Shown here in pieces: positions 50,515 through 59,585 of a stretch of DNA of 64,000 nucleotides. The notes below the pieces were generated by a model, which searched no databases, had not been told where the DNA came from, and was given only the letters and a program-made list of their open reading frames with translations. The stretch's first letter is position 1; every line of letters begins with the position of its first letter. The stretch is from Ruminococcus sp. (GTDB taxonomy: Bacteria > Bacillota > Clostridia > Oscillospirales > Ruminococcaceae), in the NCBI RefSeq assembly GCF_016287535.1, contig NZ_JAEFAJ010000001.1:124001-188000 (forward strand), given 5' to 3'. Made by a program: the position numbers and the translations under genes.

Positions 50515-51462
50515 ATGAAAAGAAGTCCTTTTGAATATTCAAACGACAATAAGCGCTATCACACGCTGAATTACCACAATCTCATCAAATATGGTCAGAA
50601 AATACATAAAGCTGTACTTGACTGCGGTTTTACCTGTCCGAACATCGATGGAACCAAGGGCAGAGGCGGGTGTATTTTCTGTGATGGCGGAAGCGGTTAT
50701 TTCACACACGGTGAACTTGACGTCATGTCACAGTTAAAAAGTGAAGAAAAACGTATTTTCAGCAAGTACGGTGACAGCGCACGTTTTATTGCATATTTTC
50801 AGGCTAATACCAATACATACGCTCCTGTCAGCAAACTGCGTGAAATATACTGTTCAGTGCTCAATGATCCCAGTGTATGCGGAATATCTGTCGGAACACG
50901 TGCAGATTGTCTGCCTGATGATGTTATCGGCCTTCTTTCCGATATCAGCCGAAAAACTGACCTTACTGTTGAACTCGGAATGCAGAGCTGTCATGAAAAG
51001 ACCATAGACATAATAAACCGCTGTTACACACACGATGAATTTCTGAAGGGGTTTCGCAAACTTAAATCAAACGGTATCCGTACCTGTATACACGTTATAA
51101 ACGGTCTGCCGGGCGAAGATGCTGAAATGATGATAAAAACCGCCGCTGAACTTGCAAAGCTTTCCCCTGACGCGGTAAAGCTCCAGATGCTTCATGTTAT
51201 AAAAGGCACCACTCTTGCTGATATGTTTCAAAAGAGAGATATCCGTCTGCTTGAGCGTGATGAATATATCGATATAATTGTTAAGCAGCTTGAACTGCTG
51301 CCTCCGCAAACTGTTATTGAAAGGATAACGGGTGACGGTGACAAGTCAAAGCTCTTAGCTCCTTCATGGAGCGCTGACAAGATATCCGTTCTCGGCGGTA
51401 TCGACAAAAGATTGGCCGAACTGGATACATGGCAGGGAAAAAACTATAAAAAACAGGTGTGA
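50515..51462 (+). CDS. Radical SAM protein of the TIGR01212/YhcC family
   Basis: 315 residues. Cluster motif CPNIDGTKGRGGCIFCDGGSG, with the wider Cys spacing (Cx12CxFC) typical of TIGR01212, then FQANTNTY, SVGTRADCLP, ELGMQSCHEKTIDIINRCYTHDEF and HVINGLPGEDAEMMIKTA. YhcC-like proteins are iron-sulfur SAM enzymes of unknown substrate. Single gene; the stop codon lies inside the first arm of the terminator (51451-51461). Confidence 0.92.
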   Translation: MKRSPFEYSNDNKRYHTLNYHNLIKYGQKIHKAVLDCGFTCPNIDGTKGRGGCIFCDGGSGYFTHGELDVMSQLKSEEKRIFSKYGDSARFIAYFQANTNTYAPVSKLREIYCSVLNDPSVCGISVGTRADCLPDDVIGLLSDISRKTDLTVELGMQSCHEKTIDIINRCYTHDEFLKGFRKLKSNGIRTCIHVINGLPGEDAEMMIKTAAELAKLSPDAVKLQMLHVIKGTTLADMFQKRDIRLLERDEYIDIIVKQLELLPPQTVIERITGDGDKSKLLAPSWSADKISVLGGIDKRLAELDTWQGKNYKKQV

Positions 51463-51484
51463 AGCTATCCTTGCACACCTGTTT
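51451..51484. terminator. Terminator shared by the radical SAM gene and lysA
   Basis: AAACAGGTGTG (51451-51461) pairs with CACACCTGTTT (51474-51484), followed by ATTTTTTAT. The first arm is the last four codons and stop of the radical SAM ORF. Both converging genes can use it. Confidence 0.9.
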
Positions 51485-51489
51485 ATTTT

Positions 51490-52788
51490 TTATATGTCGT
51501 TCCTGATTATATCATCAAGAGTTTCCCTCTTTACAACGATCCTTGACTTGCCATCGTTCACAAAAACTACAGCAGGCTTCTGGAGCCTGTTATAATTTGA
51601 GGACATTGAGTAATTATAGGCTCCTGTCGCACAGACAGCGATGATATCACCGGAGTCCGCGTGCTGAAGAGGCATATTCTCACCGATAAGGTCACCGCTT
51701 TCACAGCATTTTCCGGCAATGGTTACTTTTTCGCTTTTTTCTTCGCCCGCCTTGTTAGCCACAACCGCATCGTACTCCGAACCGTAAAGGATATATCTCG
51801 GATTATCAGCCATGCCGCCGTCTACGGAAATATATGTCCTGATGTTCGGTATTTCCTTACGAGCACCGACCGTATAAAGTGTTATTCCGGCAGGACCTGC
51901 GATTGAACGTCCGGGCTCTATGAACATTTTCGGAAGTTTAAGTCCAAGTGAAGCACACTCAGCTTTAACGACTTCTGACACTTTTTCAAGATATACCTCA
52001 AAGGGCTTAGGATCATTCTCGGCTACGTACCTTATACCGAATCCGCCGCCAAGATTAAGTCCTTCTATCTCGTAGTTCAGCTCGCTCTTTATCTTTGCAA
52101 TAAATGACAGCATTACCCTTGCGGCTTCTTCAAAAGGCGCGATATCAAAGATCTGCGAACCAATATGGCAATGAAGTCCGAAAAGTCTGACATTTTTACA
52201 GTTTACAGCTTCTTTTACAGCTTCAAATGCTTCTCCCGTTTCAAGAGCAAATCCGAATTTGCTGTCTATCTGCCCTGTTTTTACGAAATCATGTGTATGA
52301 GCATCTATTCCCGGCTTTATACGGAACATGATCCTGGGCTGTGCATTTTTCTTCTCAGCTATTCTTTCAAGCCTGTGAAGCTCGCTGATATTATCGACTA
52401 TTATGTGACCAACACCGACCTTTACAGCATACTCCAGTTCCTCATCAGTCTTGTTGTTACCATGGAAGCCTATTTTTTCCATCGGAAATCCTGCTTTTAC
52501 AGCTGTGTAAAGCTCACCTATCGAAACAACATCAAGACCGTCGCCCTCACTTGCGACTATCCTGCACATTTCCATACAGGAAAAAGCCTTGCTTGCGTAG
52601 TGGACTTCTCCCATGCCGCCATAGTACTTATTCATACTGTCGTGAAAACGCCTGAGACTGTTTCTGACAACCTGTTCGTCCATAACATAGAGCGGAGTGC
52701 CGTATTCCTTTGTCAGCTCCACGGTGTCAACGCCTCCGACAGTAAGGTGTCCGGCAGAATTAACGCTCAAATTTTCGGATACAAACAT
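51490..52788 (-). CDS. lysA: Diaminopimelate decarboxylase
   Basis: 432 residues from the ATG at 52788, 9 bases after AAAGG; an ATG at 52797 lies on top of that site. PLP-dependent fold III enzyme: VHYASKAFSC (PLP Lys), FHGNNKTDEELEYAV, GLHCHIGSQIFD, LGGGFGIRY, EPGRSIAGPAG and the substrate Cys/Asp region GKCCESGDLIGE. It decarboxylates meso-diaminopimelate to lysine, the last step of lysine synthesis. Next to engB but with a 23-base gap. Confidence 0.96.
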   Translation of the reverse strand: MFVSENLSVNSAGHLTVGGVDTVELTKEYGTPLYVMDEQVVRNSLRRFHDSMNKYYGGMGEVHYASKAFSCMEMCRIVASEGDGLDVVSIGELYTAVKAGFPMEKIGFHGNNKTDEELEYAVKVGVGHIIVDNISELHRLERIAEKKNAQPRIMFRIKPGIDAHTHDFVKTGQIDSKFGFALETGEAFEAVKEAVNCKNVRLFGLHCHIGSQIFDIAPFEEAARVMLSFIAKIKSELNYEIEGLNLGGGFGIRYVAENDPKPFEVYLEKVSEVVKAECASLGLKLPKMFIEPGRSIAGPAGITLYTVGARKEIPNIRTYISVDGGMADNPRYILYGSEYDAVVANKAGEEKSEKVTIAGKCCESGDLIGENMPLQHADSGDIIAVCATGAYNYSMSSNYNRLQKPAVVFVNDGKSRIVVKRETLDDIIRNDI

Positions 52789-52811
52789 ATTTAACATCCT
52801 TTCGTGTGTAT

Positions 52812-53420
52812 TTATTCAACAGTGACGTCATTGTCATCTGCGATATCCTCAACGATCTTTCTGAGCTCTTCCACGCCCTCCAAGGTCTGGGAGGAAAAAG
52901 GTATACAGTGAATATCCTCAAAGCATGGTATCTCATCTCTGAAAGCTTCCATTCGTTTGGCGCGTTCCGTCTTGTTCAGCTTATCAGCTTTTGTAAGAAC
53001 AAGTACAAAAGGCATCTCTGTATCAATAAGGAAATTTATCATGTGAACGTCATCCTTTGTGGGAGCATGGCGCATATCCACAAGCATGAACACAAGCCGT
53101 ATATCCCTGTCCGCACCAAGATAACCTTCTATAAGTCCTGCCCAGCGCTCCTTCTCGGATTTTGCGACCTTGGCATATCCGTAACCGGGAAGGTCAACAA
53201 AATATATGTGCTCAAGACCATAAAAATTTATGGTAGCCGTTTTTCCCGGTACAGAACTGACACGGGCAAGATTCTTACGGTTAAAAAGCCTGTTTATAAG
53301 CGTGGACTTTCCGACGTTTGAATGTCCTGCAAAAGCTATTTCAATACGATCCGGAGCCGGTATCTGTGAAAACTTTCCGTAAGACGCTGAAAACTCAGCT
53401 TTATTGTAATTCAGTTTCAC
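52812..53420 (-). CDS. engB: Ribosome biogenesis GTPase YsxC/EngB
   Basis: 202 residues. G1 GHSNVGKSTLIN, G2/G3 TATINFYGLEHIYFVDLPGYGYAKV, G4 LTKADKLN and G5 IPFSSQTLEG. EngB/YsxC is an essential GTPase of large-subunit assembly. It lies 20 bases after lon, in the common lon-engB order. Confidence 0.96.
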   Translation of the reverse strand: MKLNYNKAEFSASYGKFSQIPAPDRIEIAFAGHSNVGKSTLINRLFNRKNLARVSSVPGKTATINFYGLEHIYFVDLPGYGYAKVAKSEKERWAGLIEGYLGADRDIRLVFMLVDMRHAPTKDDVHMINFLIDTEMPFVLVLTKADKLNKTERAKRMEAFRDEIPCFEDIHCIPFSSQTLEGVEELRKIVEDIADDNDVTVE

Positions 53421-53440
53421 CTTTGCTCCTCCTTACCAAC

Positions 53441-55783
53441 TTATTTTACAAGCGCCTCACCAAGTACATCTTTCAGGTCAGATGCGTAAACAAAGCCTAT
53501 CGAGTCCTTGACAACATTATCAACTTCCTCAAGATCCGGCTTGTTTTCTTCCGGAATGATAACAGTTTTTATGCCCGCTTTATAAGCAGCCATGGTTTTT
53601 TCACGCAGTCCGCCGATGGGAAGCACCTTTCCGTGAAGAGTAACCTCGCCTGTCATGGCAATGTCTGATCTGACTTTAAGACCTGACAGAGCTGAAACAA
53701 GTGCAGTTGTCATAGTGACGCCGGCAGACGGTCCGTCCTTAGGAACAGCTCCTTCCGGAGCGTGTATATGTATATCCTTATCCTTGTAAAAATCCGGATC
53801 TATCTTGTATTTCTCGGCAATACTGCGCACATAGCTTACAGCTATCCTTGAACTTTCCTTCATAACATCGCCCAGAGAACCTGTGACTTCGATCTTACCT
53901 GTTCCCTTCATAACAAGGACTTCAATCGGCATTAACACGCCGCCTACAGAGGTCCACGCAAGACCGTTTACAACGCCTACCTGATCATTCTTTGAAGAAA
54001 GATCCCCAGTATATCTGCGTATGCCAAGAAGTTCGTTCAGATCCTTTGCCTTGACAGAAACACGGCTGACTTCACCGGCAGCTATTTTCTTGGCTGTTTT
54101 TCTGCAAAGCGAAGCTATGCATCGTTCAAGAGAACGCACACCGGCTTCCTTTGTATAATACTGTATGAGCTCATTTATCGTATCATCAGCTATTCTGAGC
54201 TGTGAAGCTCTAAGCCCGTGTTCTTTCAGCTGCTTGGGAATAAGGTGTTCCTTTGCGATATGGAATTTTTCCTCAGCTGTATAGCTCGGAAGTTCGATAA
54301 CTTCCATTCGGTCAAGCAGCGGTGCGGGAATCGCACTTACATTGTTGGCTGTTGTTATAAATACAGCTTTGCTCAGATCGAACGGTATTTCAAGGAAATG
54401 ATCCCTGAACGCATAGTTCTGCTCTGCATCAAGAACTTCAAGCATCGCGGATGAAGGATCGCCTTTTATGTCACTGCACAGCTTGTCGATCTCGTCAAAA
54501 AGTATAAGCGGATTAGCAGAGCCTGCCTGCGTGATCGCTGTAATAACACGTCCCGGCATAGCGCCGACATAGGTTTTTCTGTGTCCTCTGATATCTGCCT
54601 CATCACGGACGCCGCCGAGAGAAACTCTCGCATATTTCCTGCCCATTGCTTTAGCAATGGATTTAGCGATCGAAGTCTTTCCTATACCTGGAGGTCCCGC
54701 AAGACAGATAATCTGTCCCTTGATCTCAGGATTCAGCATATGGACCGCAAGAAATTCAAGTATACGTTCCTTGACCTTTTTAAGACCATAGTGATCTTTT
54801 TCAAGCACAGCCTCAGCCTTATCCATGGAAAGTTTTGCCTTCGTATACTTCCCCCACGGCAGATCAAGAACTGTGTCAAGATAATTCTTGATTACGAACG
54901 CCTCCTGGGATGCCGGAGGAAGCTTTGTGAGCTTATCCGCTTCCTTCAGGAGCTTTTCCTTGCTCTTTTCATCCATTTTGAGATCCATTATATCATTTAT
55001 ATAACCGAAAGCTTCTTCGCCCTCATCTTCACCAAGCTGCTCCTGAATGACTCTGAGCTGCTCACGAAGATAAAACTCACGCTGTCCTTTGTCAATGCTG
55101 TTTTTAGTCTGCTCGTTAATGAGGTTTTCAAGTTCGAGTATTTCGACCTCCGAGGTAAGACAGGCAAAGAGAACGGAAAGCTTGTTGATAATACTTGTCT
55201 CCTCAAGAAGTGTCTGCTTGTCTCTGTAATTAAGGTTGCAGTTGAATGTTACTGTTTCAAAAAGCTTTACAGGCGAATCCTGAGTCATAATTGAATTCAG
55301 GAGTTCCTTCGGCATTTTAGGGAAAAATGAAGCATATCTCTCGAATACGTCCTTTATTGAACGCATGAGAGCCTCAGCTTCAACTTCGTCATACTTTATA
55401 CGTGAATAGGTAGGAGTACGCCTTACCTCTGCTTTAAGCACTTCACCGTCATCAATAAGTCTTACAAGATTTGCCTTGTATACACCTTCAACAAGCACTT
55501 TCATAACATTGTCCGGAAGCTTCAGTACCTGTTTTATCTCGGCAACAACTCCGACTTTGTAAAGATCCGATGCTTTGGGATTATCTATGTACGCTTCATG
55601 CTGAGTAACGAGAAAAAGTTTTCCTCCCTCTTTGAGTGAGCGTTCAACGGCAGCCATAGACTTGCTGCGCGAAACATCAAAATGCATCACCATTTTCGGG
55701 AAAGCAACAAGCCCCCTCATAGCAACAGTATAAAGAATATTGGATTCCTCTATATTTTTATCACTTTTAATGGTTTGTTCCAT
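53441..55783 (-). CDS. lon: ATP-dependent protease La
   Basis: 780 residues, LonA type. N-terminal substrate-binding domain ([22 protein letters not shown]), a coiled region, AAA+ module with [18 protein letters not shown] and [40 protein letters not shown], and the C-terminal protease domain with the catalytic Ser in [11 protein letters not shown] and Lys in [14 protein letters not shown]. Normal bacterial length. Soluble, degrades misfolded and regulatory proteins. Confidence 0.97.
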   Translation of the reverse strand: MEQTIKSDKNIEESNILYTVAMRGLVAFPKMVMHFDVSRSKSMAAVERSLKEGGKLFLVTQHEAYIDNPKASDLYKVGVVAEIKQVLKLPDNVMKVLVEGVYKANLVRLIDDGEVLKAEVRRTPTYSRIKYDEVEAEALMRSIKDVFERYASFFPKMPKELLNSIMTQDSPVKLFETVTFNCNLNYRDKQTLLEETSIINKLSVLFACLTSEVEILELENLINEQTKNSIDKGQREFYLREQLRVIQEQLGEDEGEEAFGYINDIMDLKMDEKSKEKLLKEADKLTKLPPASQEAFVIKNYLDTVLDLPWGKYTKAKLSMDKAEAVLEKDHYGLKKVKERILEFLAVHMLNPEIKGQIICLAGPPGIGKTSIAKSIAKAMGRKYARVSLGGVRDEADIRGHRKTYVGAMPGRVITAITQAGSANPLILFDEIDKLCSDIKGDPSSAMLEVLDAEQNYAFRDHFLEIPFDLSKAVFITTANNVSAIPAPLLDRMEVIELPSYTAEEKFHIAKEHLIPKQLKEHGLRASQLRIADDTINELIQYYTKEAGVRSLERCIASLCRKTAKKIAAGEVSRVSVKAKDLNELLGIRRYTGDLSSKNDQVGVVNGLAWTSVGGVLMPIEVLVMKGTGKIEVTGSLGDVMKESSRIAVSYVRSIAEKYKIDPDFYKDKDIHIHAPEGAVPKDGPSAGVTMTTALVSALSGLKVRSDIAMTGEVTLHGKVLPIGGLREKTMAAYKAGIKTVIIPEENKPDLEEVDNVVKDSIGFVYASDLKDVLGEALVK

Positions 55784-55841
55784 AAAATCACCGCATTTCT
55801 CATGGTATCATATCCTTGTGAACAAAAAGCTGTTCATAGAT

Positions 55842-55870
55842 ATTATACTATAAAGCTTAAAAAAATTCAA
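55842..55870 (-). promoter_or_regulatory. Promoter of lon-engB
   Basis: TTGAAT (55870-55865), 17-base spacer, TATAAT (55847-55842) on the minus strand. Downstream lies a GAACAGC-TTTTT-GTTC inverted repeat near 55820-55835; it is not a CIRCE or CtsR site by spacing. The rest of the 446-base divergent gap contains a TGCTGAT-ACAA-ATCAGCA stem (about 55932-55949) and the yerC promoters. Confidence 0.7.
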
Positions 55871-56047
55871 CCCCCTCATAGCAGCATGGCGATAAAATAA
55901 TTTACCATAAAAGTATTTTCCATAATTAATTGCTGATACAAATCAGCATTATCTACAGTTAACAAATACTGATATTTGTTGATTTATACGAAAACTTGCG
56001 AAGATTTGGTATGTTACGCCAAAATTTGCGATTTCAGGAAATTTTAC

Positions 56048-56076
56048 TTTACTTTTTGTTAAGAATGTGGTATGAT
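56048..56076 (+). promoter_or_regulatory. Distal promoter of the YerC-like gene
   Basis: TTTACT (56048-56053), 17-base spacer, TATGAT (56071-56076). Confidence 0.55.
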
Positions 56077-56148
56077 ATACACAAAGGTGTAATTTATTTC
56101 TTATTGTATTATAACAAACAAACATTTTCCTTTTGTATAAAAAAGGGC

Positions 56149-56177
56149 TTTACTTTTACGGAATAATGTGTTAAAAT
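56149..56177 (+). promoter_or_regulatory. Proximal promoter of the YerC-like gene
   Basis: TTTACT (56149-56154), 17-base spacer, TAAAAT (56172-56177), with the same -35 hexamer as the distal promoter 101 bases upstream. Confidence 0.5.
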
Positions 56178-56229
56178 GTTTAGTAAGAAATTGTTTGGTT
56201 ATGCCTTTATGGCAGATTGGAGAATTAAT

Positions 56230-56532
56230 ATGATAGACAAGATAAAATCTGAAAGCATGGACCTGCTTTTTGAAGCCATTCTTACACTTGAATCCATTGA
56301 TGACTGCTATAAGTTCTTTGATGATCTCTGTACAAGCATTGAGCTGAAATCATTTGCTCAGCGCCTTCATGTCGCAAGGCTCCTTGACGAACACCGCGTC
56401 TATAACAGCATCGTAACCGAAACAGGTGCAAGTACCGCTACCATAAGCAGAGTCAACCGTTCATTAAAGGACGGAAACGACGGATATAATATAGTTTTTG
56501 ACAGACTCAAGGGGAAGAATCTGCTCAAATAA
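56230..56532 (+). CDS. YerC/YecD family TrpR-related DNA-binding protein
   Basis: 100 residues from the ATG at 56230 (MIDKIKSESMDLLFEAILTLES), with GGAG 9 bases upstream; earlier in-frame starts lack a site. The helix-turn-helix is RVYNSIVTETGASTATISRVNRSLKDG, typical of the TrpR/YerC family. This family regulates small sets of genes in Bacillus and Clostridia. It is followed 69 bases later by the GH9 cellulase with no promoter I can see in between, so the two may be co-transcribed. Confidence 0.87.
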   Translation: MIDKIKSESMDLLFEAILTLESIDDCYKFFDDLCTSIELKSFAQRLHVARLLDEHRVYNSIVTETGASTATISRVNRSLKDGNDGYNIVFDRLKGKNLLK

Positions 56533-56545
56533 AAACGTGAAAAAA

Positions 56546-56572
56546 GAATGCTCTCAAGGCAGAGAAGCGTTC
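56546..56572 (+). promoter_or_regulatory. Stem-loop between the YerC-like gene and the cellulase gene
   Basis: GAATGC (56546-56551) can pair with GCGTTC (56567-56572) with TCTC/GAGA extending the stem (one bulged A). No T run follows, so read-through into the cellulase is possible. Confidence 0.4.
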
Positions 56573-56601
56573 GAAAAATTACTCTTGAAAGGAAGATCTA
56601 A

Positions 56602-59520
56602 ATGGACAAGGCGAAGATGCTCAAAAAATCATTAGCCTGCTTGTCTGCTGCTGCTACACTTATGTCATGCAGTCTCCTGACAGGCGCAAATGCTGCGGTT
56701 ATCACCGAGGGCAAGGAAAACAACTACCATAATTTTGCAGAGGCTCTGCAGCTTGCACTGTGCTTCTATGATGCAAACAAGTGCGGTGATGAGGTGGCGG
56801 ATGACGGCTATTATTCATGGCGTTCAAACTGTCACGTAATCGACGGCGAGATCCCGCTACAGCCTATGAGCCCGATGCCTACTGTTGGTAAGGGCAAGTC
56901 TGACGATCAGCTGAAGGAAGATCAGGGTCTCGGACAGGGCGACAGCGGAAAGGCAAAGCCAAATCTCGGTGACGACGATCCCGACCTCTATGTCGGTGTA
57001 AATATGAGTTCTTCATTTATCGAGAAGAACAGAAAGTACCTTGATCCCGACGGAAACGGCACTCTTGACCTCACAGGCGGCTGGCACGACGCAGGTGACC
57101 ACGTTAAGTTCGGTCTCCCCGGCAGCTATTCTGCATCCACAGTTGGCTGGGGTTACTATGAATTCCGTGATTCCTATGAGGAACTCGGTCTTCAGAAGCA
57201 CGTTGAAGATGAGCTTCACTGGATCAACGACTACTTCATGAAAGCAACTTTCATGGATGATAATGACAATGTTATTGCTTACTGCTATCAGGTAGGCGAA
57301 GGTAACAACGACCATAACTACTGGTGTCCGCCTGAACTTCAGCAGGACAACACAATGGTCGCTTCATCTTCTTGTGCTGTTAAGCGTCCCGCTTACTTTG
57401 CAACAGAGGAAATGCCTGCTTCCGACCAGTGTGCAGGTGCAGCCGCTTCACTCGCTATAAACTACCTCAACTTCAAGGATACTGAACCTGAATATGCTGA
57501 AAAGTGTCTCAAGTACGCAAAGGCTCTTTATGACTTTGCTGTAAAGACACACATTGAGGAATGGGAGCCCGGTATGGTACCAAGCAACTCAAGCCTTGGT
57601 TACGATGGCGGTTTCTATACATCCAGCTATGACTACGATGAACTTGCCTGGGCTGCCGTATGGCTCTACTACTGTACCGAAAACTATGATTATATAGACG
57701 ATATTATCTCAGTTGATACTTCTAAGCCGATTTCTGACAGTGGTTCATATGATGAACAGGCTCAGACTGGTCAGCAGCCTTCTTACGCTTACACAGGCTA
57801 TATGAAACGTATCATTACTGATACAGGCAACTGCTGGCAGAATATCTGGGTTCACTGCTGGGATACTGTTTGGGGCGGTGTTTTCGCAAAGCTTGCTCCT
57901 GTTACAAATACTGCACGTGACTGGTATATCTTCCGTTACAACCTTGAGTTCTGGTCAGGCTGTTCCAAGACAACTGACTGCTCTGATTGGGGCTATGAGC
58001 CTGTTCACAGTCATAAGTATTTCGGCAGAGACGATTATCTCTGGAATATGCCGATGACTTGCGATCAGATTGCTGATCTCCCCGACAGTGAGACAAGCGG
58101 TGACTTCATCGCTAAGTCTCCCAACGGCTGGGCTGTTGTTTCAGGTTACGGTTCCGCACGTTACAATACTGCAGCAGGTCTCTGCGCTTGTGTTTACGCC
58201 AAGACAACCGGTGATGAAGTATTCCTCCCTTGGGCAAAGGCTCAGATGGAATACATTCTCGGTAAGAACCCTATGGGTTATGCTTACGAAGTAGGTTACG
58301 AATATAACTTTGCTTCACATCCGCATCACCGTTCATCACACTGCTCAGCTACACAGAGCATGGACGACCCGATAATCCAGGTACACACTCTCTGGGGTGC
58401 TCTCGTTGGAGGTCCCGGCCTTAAAGACGAGCACGTTGACGAGACAAAGGACTATATCTACAACGAAGTTACCGACGACTATAACGCAGGTTTCTGCGGC
58501 GACCTTGCAGGACTGTACCACTACTACGGTACAAAGGGCAAGGAGTATGAGGACGAGAACTACGTCATTGAAGACTTTAATATGTCTGAAAACGCTATCG
58601 GCTACGATCAGGTAGACGAAAACGGCGATCCCCTCCCCGTTGGATACTTCGTATCAGGCGGTAAGGCACAGGAGAAGGCAGACGGTATCCAGCTCAAGCT
58701 TGTTCTCCACAACAGAACGATCAATCCTCCGAGATTTGAGTGTGATGTAAAGGCAAGATACTTCTTCAACATCAAGGAGCTTCTCGATAACGGCTATGAC
58801 GTGGATTACCTTGTTCCCCGTATCGACTACGATCAGGAAGCAGGCTACACAAACAACAAGTCACACGCTGTGCTTTCCGATCCTGTAAAGTATGACGACG
58901 ACGGAACATATTACGTTGAAGTTACATGGAAGGACTGCAAGTTCTACGGAAGCCGTGTATACCAGTTCGCGCTTACAACAAAGATGGATCCAGAGACAAA
59001 CGAGTATCCTGAGTGGGATTCTTCAAACGACTACAGCTATGCTGATCTCGTAAGCTTTGAGGACGATAACTCAGCTGCTGCTATCACTGATAAGGTTACT
59101 CTTTATGCAGGTGATAGACTCATCTGGGGTACAGAACCTGACGGAACTACAGCAGGCAATGCAAGTGGTTTTGTTGTATCCCACGACAGTGAAGAAGGTA
59201 CTACAACGACAACAACAAAGCCCACAGGCACAACTACTGTTACTTCCACAACAAGCACTTCATCTGAGTCAGGAAACGACAATATCGCTTACGGTGACGC
59301 TAACTGCGACGGTTCAGTTGATATGGCAGATGCAGTTCTCATAATGCAGTCACTGGCTAATCCTGATAAGTACGGCTTGAACGGTACAGATACTCACCAC
59401 ATAACAGCTGACGGACTTGCAAATGCTGACTGTGACGCAGCAAAGGGCGTTACAACAAACGATGCACTTGCAATACAGCTCTTCTTACTGAAGAAAGGCG
59501 AAATGCCAGCTAAAGCATAA
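56602..59520 (+). CDS. Cellulosomal GH9 endoglucanase with CBM3c-like and dockerin modules
   Basis: 972 residues. Signal peptide (LACLSAAATLMSCSLLTGANA), GH9 catalytic domain from about 40 to 650 with GGWHDAGDHVKF (159-170; catalytic Asp163/Asp166), HPHHRSSH (573-580) and the acid/base Glu622 in NEVTDDYNAGF. An insertion of about 60 residues, rich in Gly and Asp, lies between WRSNC and GGWHD. Next is a CBM3c-like module (about 675-855, VSGGKAQEKADGIQLKLVLHNRT), a Thr/Ser linker (about 868-896), and a C-terminal dockerin (897-972) with GDANCDGSVDMADAVLIMQS and ANADCDAAKGVTTNDALAIQLFL. The dockerin type is that of R. flavefaciens-group enzymes, so it should be carried by a cohesin scaffold. Ribosome site GAAAGGAAGAT. 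Confidence 0.95.
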   Translation: MDKAKMLKKSLACLSAAATLMSCSLLTGANAAVITEGKENNYHNFAEALQLALCFYDANKCGDEVADDGYYSWRSNCHVIDGEIPLQPMSPMPTVGKGKSDDQLKEDQGLGQGDSGKAKPNLGDDDPDLYVGVNMSSSFIEKNRKYLDPDGNGTLDLTGGWHDAGDHVKFGLPGSYSASTVGWGYYEFRDSYEELGLQKHVEDELHWINDYFMKATFMDDNDNVIAYCYQVGEGNNDHNYWCPPELQQDNTMVASSSCAVKRPAYFATEEMPASDQCAGAAASLAINYLNFKDTEPEYAEKCLKYAKALYDFAVKTHIEEWEPGMVPSNSSLGYDGGFYTSSYDYDELAWAAVWLYYCTENYDYIDDIISVDTSKPISDSGSYDEQAQTGQQPSYAYTGYMKRIITDTGNCWQNIWVHCWDTVWGGVFAKLAPVTNTARDWYIFRYNLEFWSGCSKTTDCSDWGYEPVHSHKYFGRDDYLWNMPMTCDQIADLPDSETSGDFIAKSPNGWAVVSGYGSARYNTAAGLCACVYAKTTGDEVFLPWAKAQMEYILGKNPMGYAYEVGYEYNFASHPHHRSSHCSATQSMDDPIIQVHTLWGALVGGPGLKDEHVDETKDYIYNEVTDDYNAGFCGDLAGLYHYYGTKGKEYEDENYVIEDFNMSENAIGYDQVDENGDPLPVGYFVSGGKAQEKADGIQLKLVLHNRTINPPRFECDVKARYFFNIKELLDNGYDVDYLVPRIDYDQEAGYTNNKSHAVLSDPVKYDDDGTYYVEVTWKDCKFYGSRVYQFALTTKMDPETNEYPEWDSSNDYSYADLVSFEDDNSAAAITDKVTLYAGDRLIWGTEPDGTTAGNASGFVVSHDSEEGTTTTTTKPTGTTTVTSTTSTSSESGNDNIAYGDANCDGSVDMADAVLIMQSLANPDKYGLNGTDTHHITADGLANADCDAAKGVTTNDALAIQLFLLKKGEMPAKA

Positions 59521-59525
59521 TAATT

Positions 59526-59556
59526 AAAGGAGAACCTTTAAAGGTTCTCCTTTTTT
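59526..59556. terminator. Cellulase gene terminator
   Basis: AAAGGAGAACC and its complement GGTTCTCCTTT (about 59527-59552) followed by TTTT; 6 bases after the stop codon. Confidence 0.88.
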
Positions 59557-59585
59557 CATACCTTTCTCTGATAAAGGACATTTAT

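Noticed and set aside
54581-55294. 237-codon plus-strand ORF opposite lon
   Set aside because: Antisense shadow of the AAA+ region of lon.
55820-55836. GAAC/GTTC inverted repeat before lon as a LexA or CtsR site
   Set aside because: Half-site spacing (8 bases) does not match the Gram-positive SOS box (4) and there is no CtsR heptad repeat.
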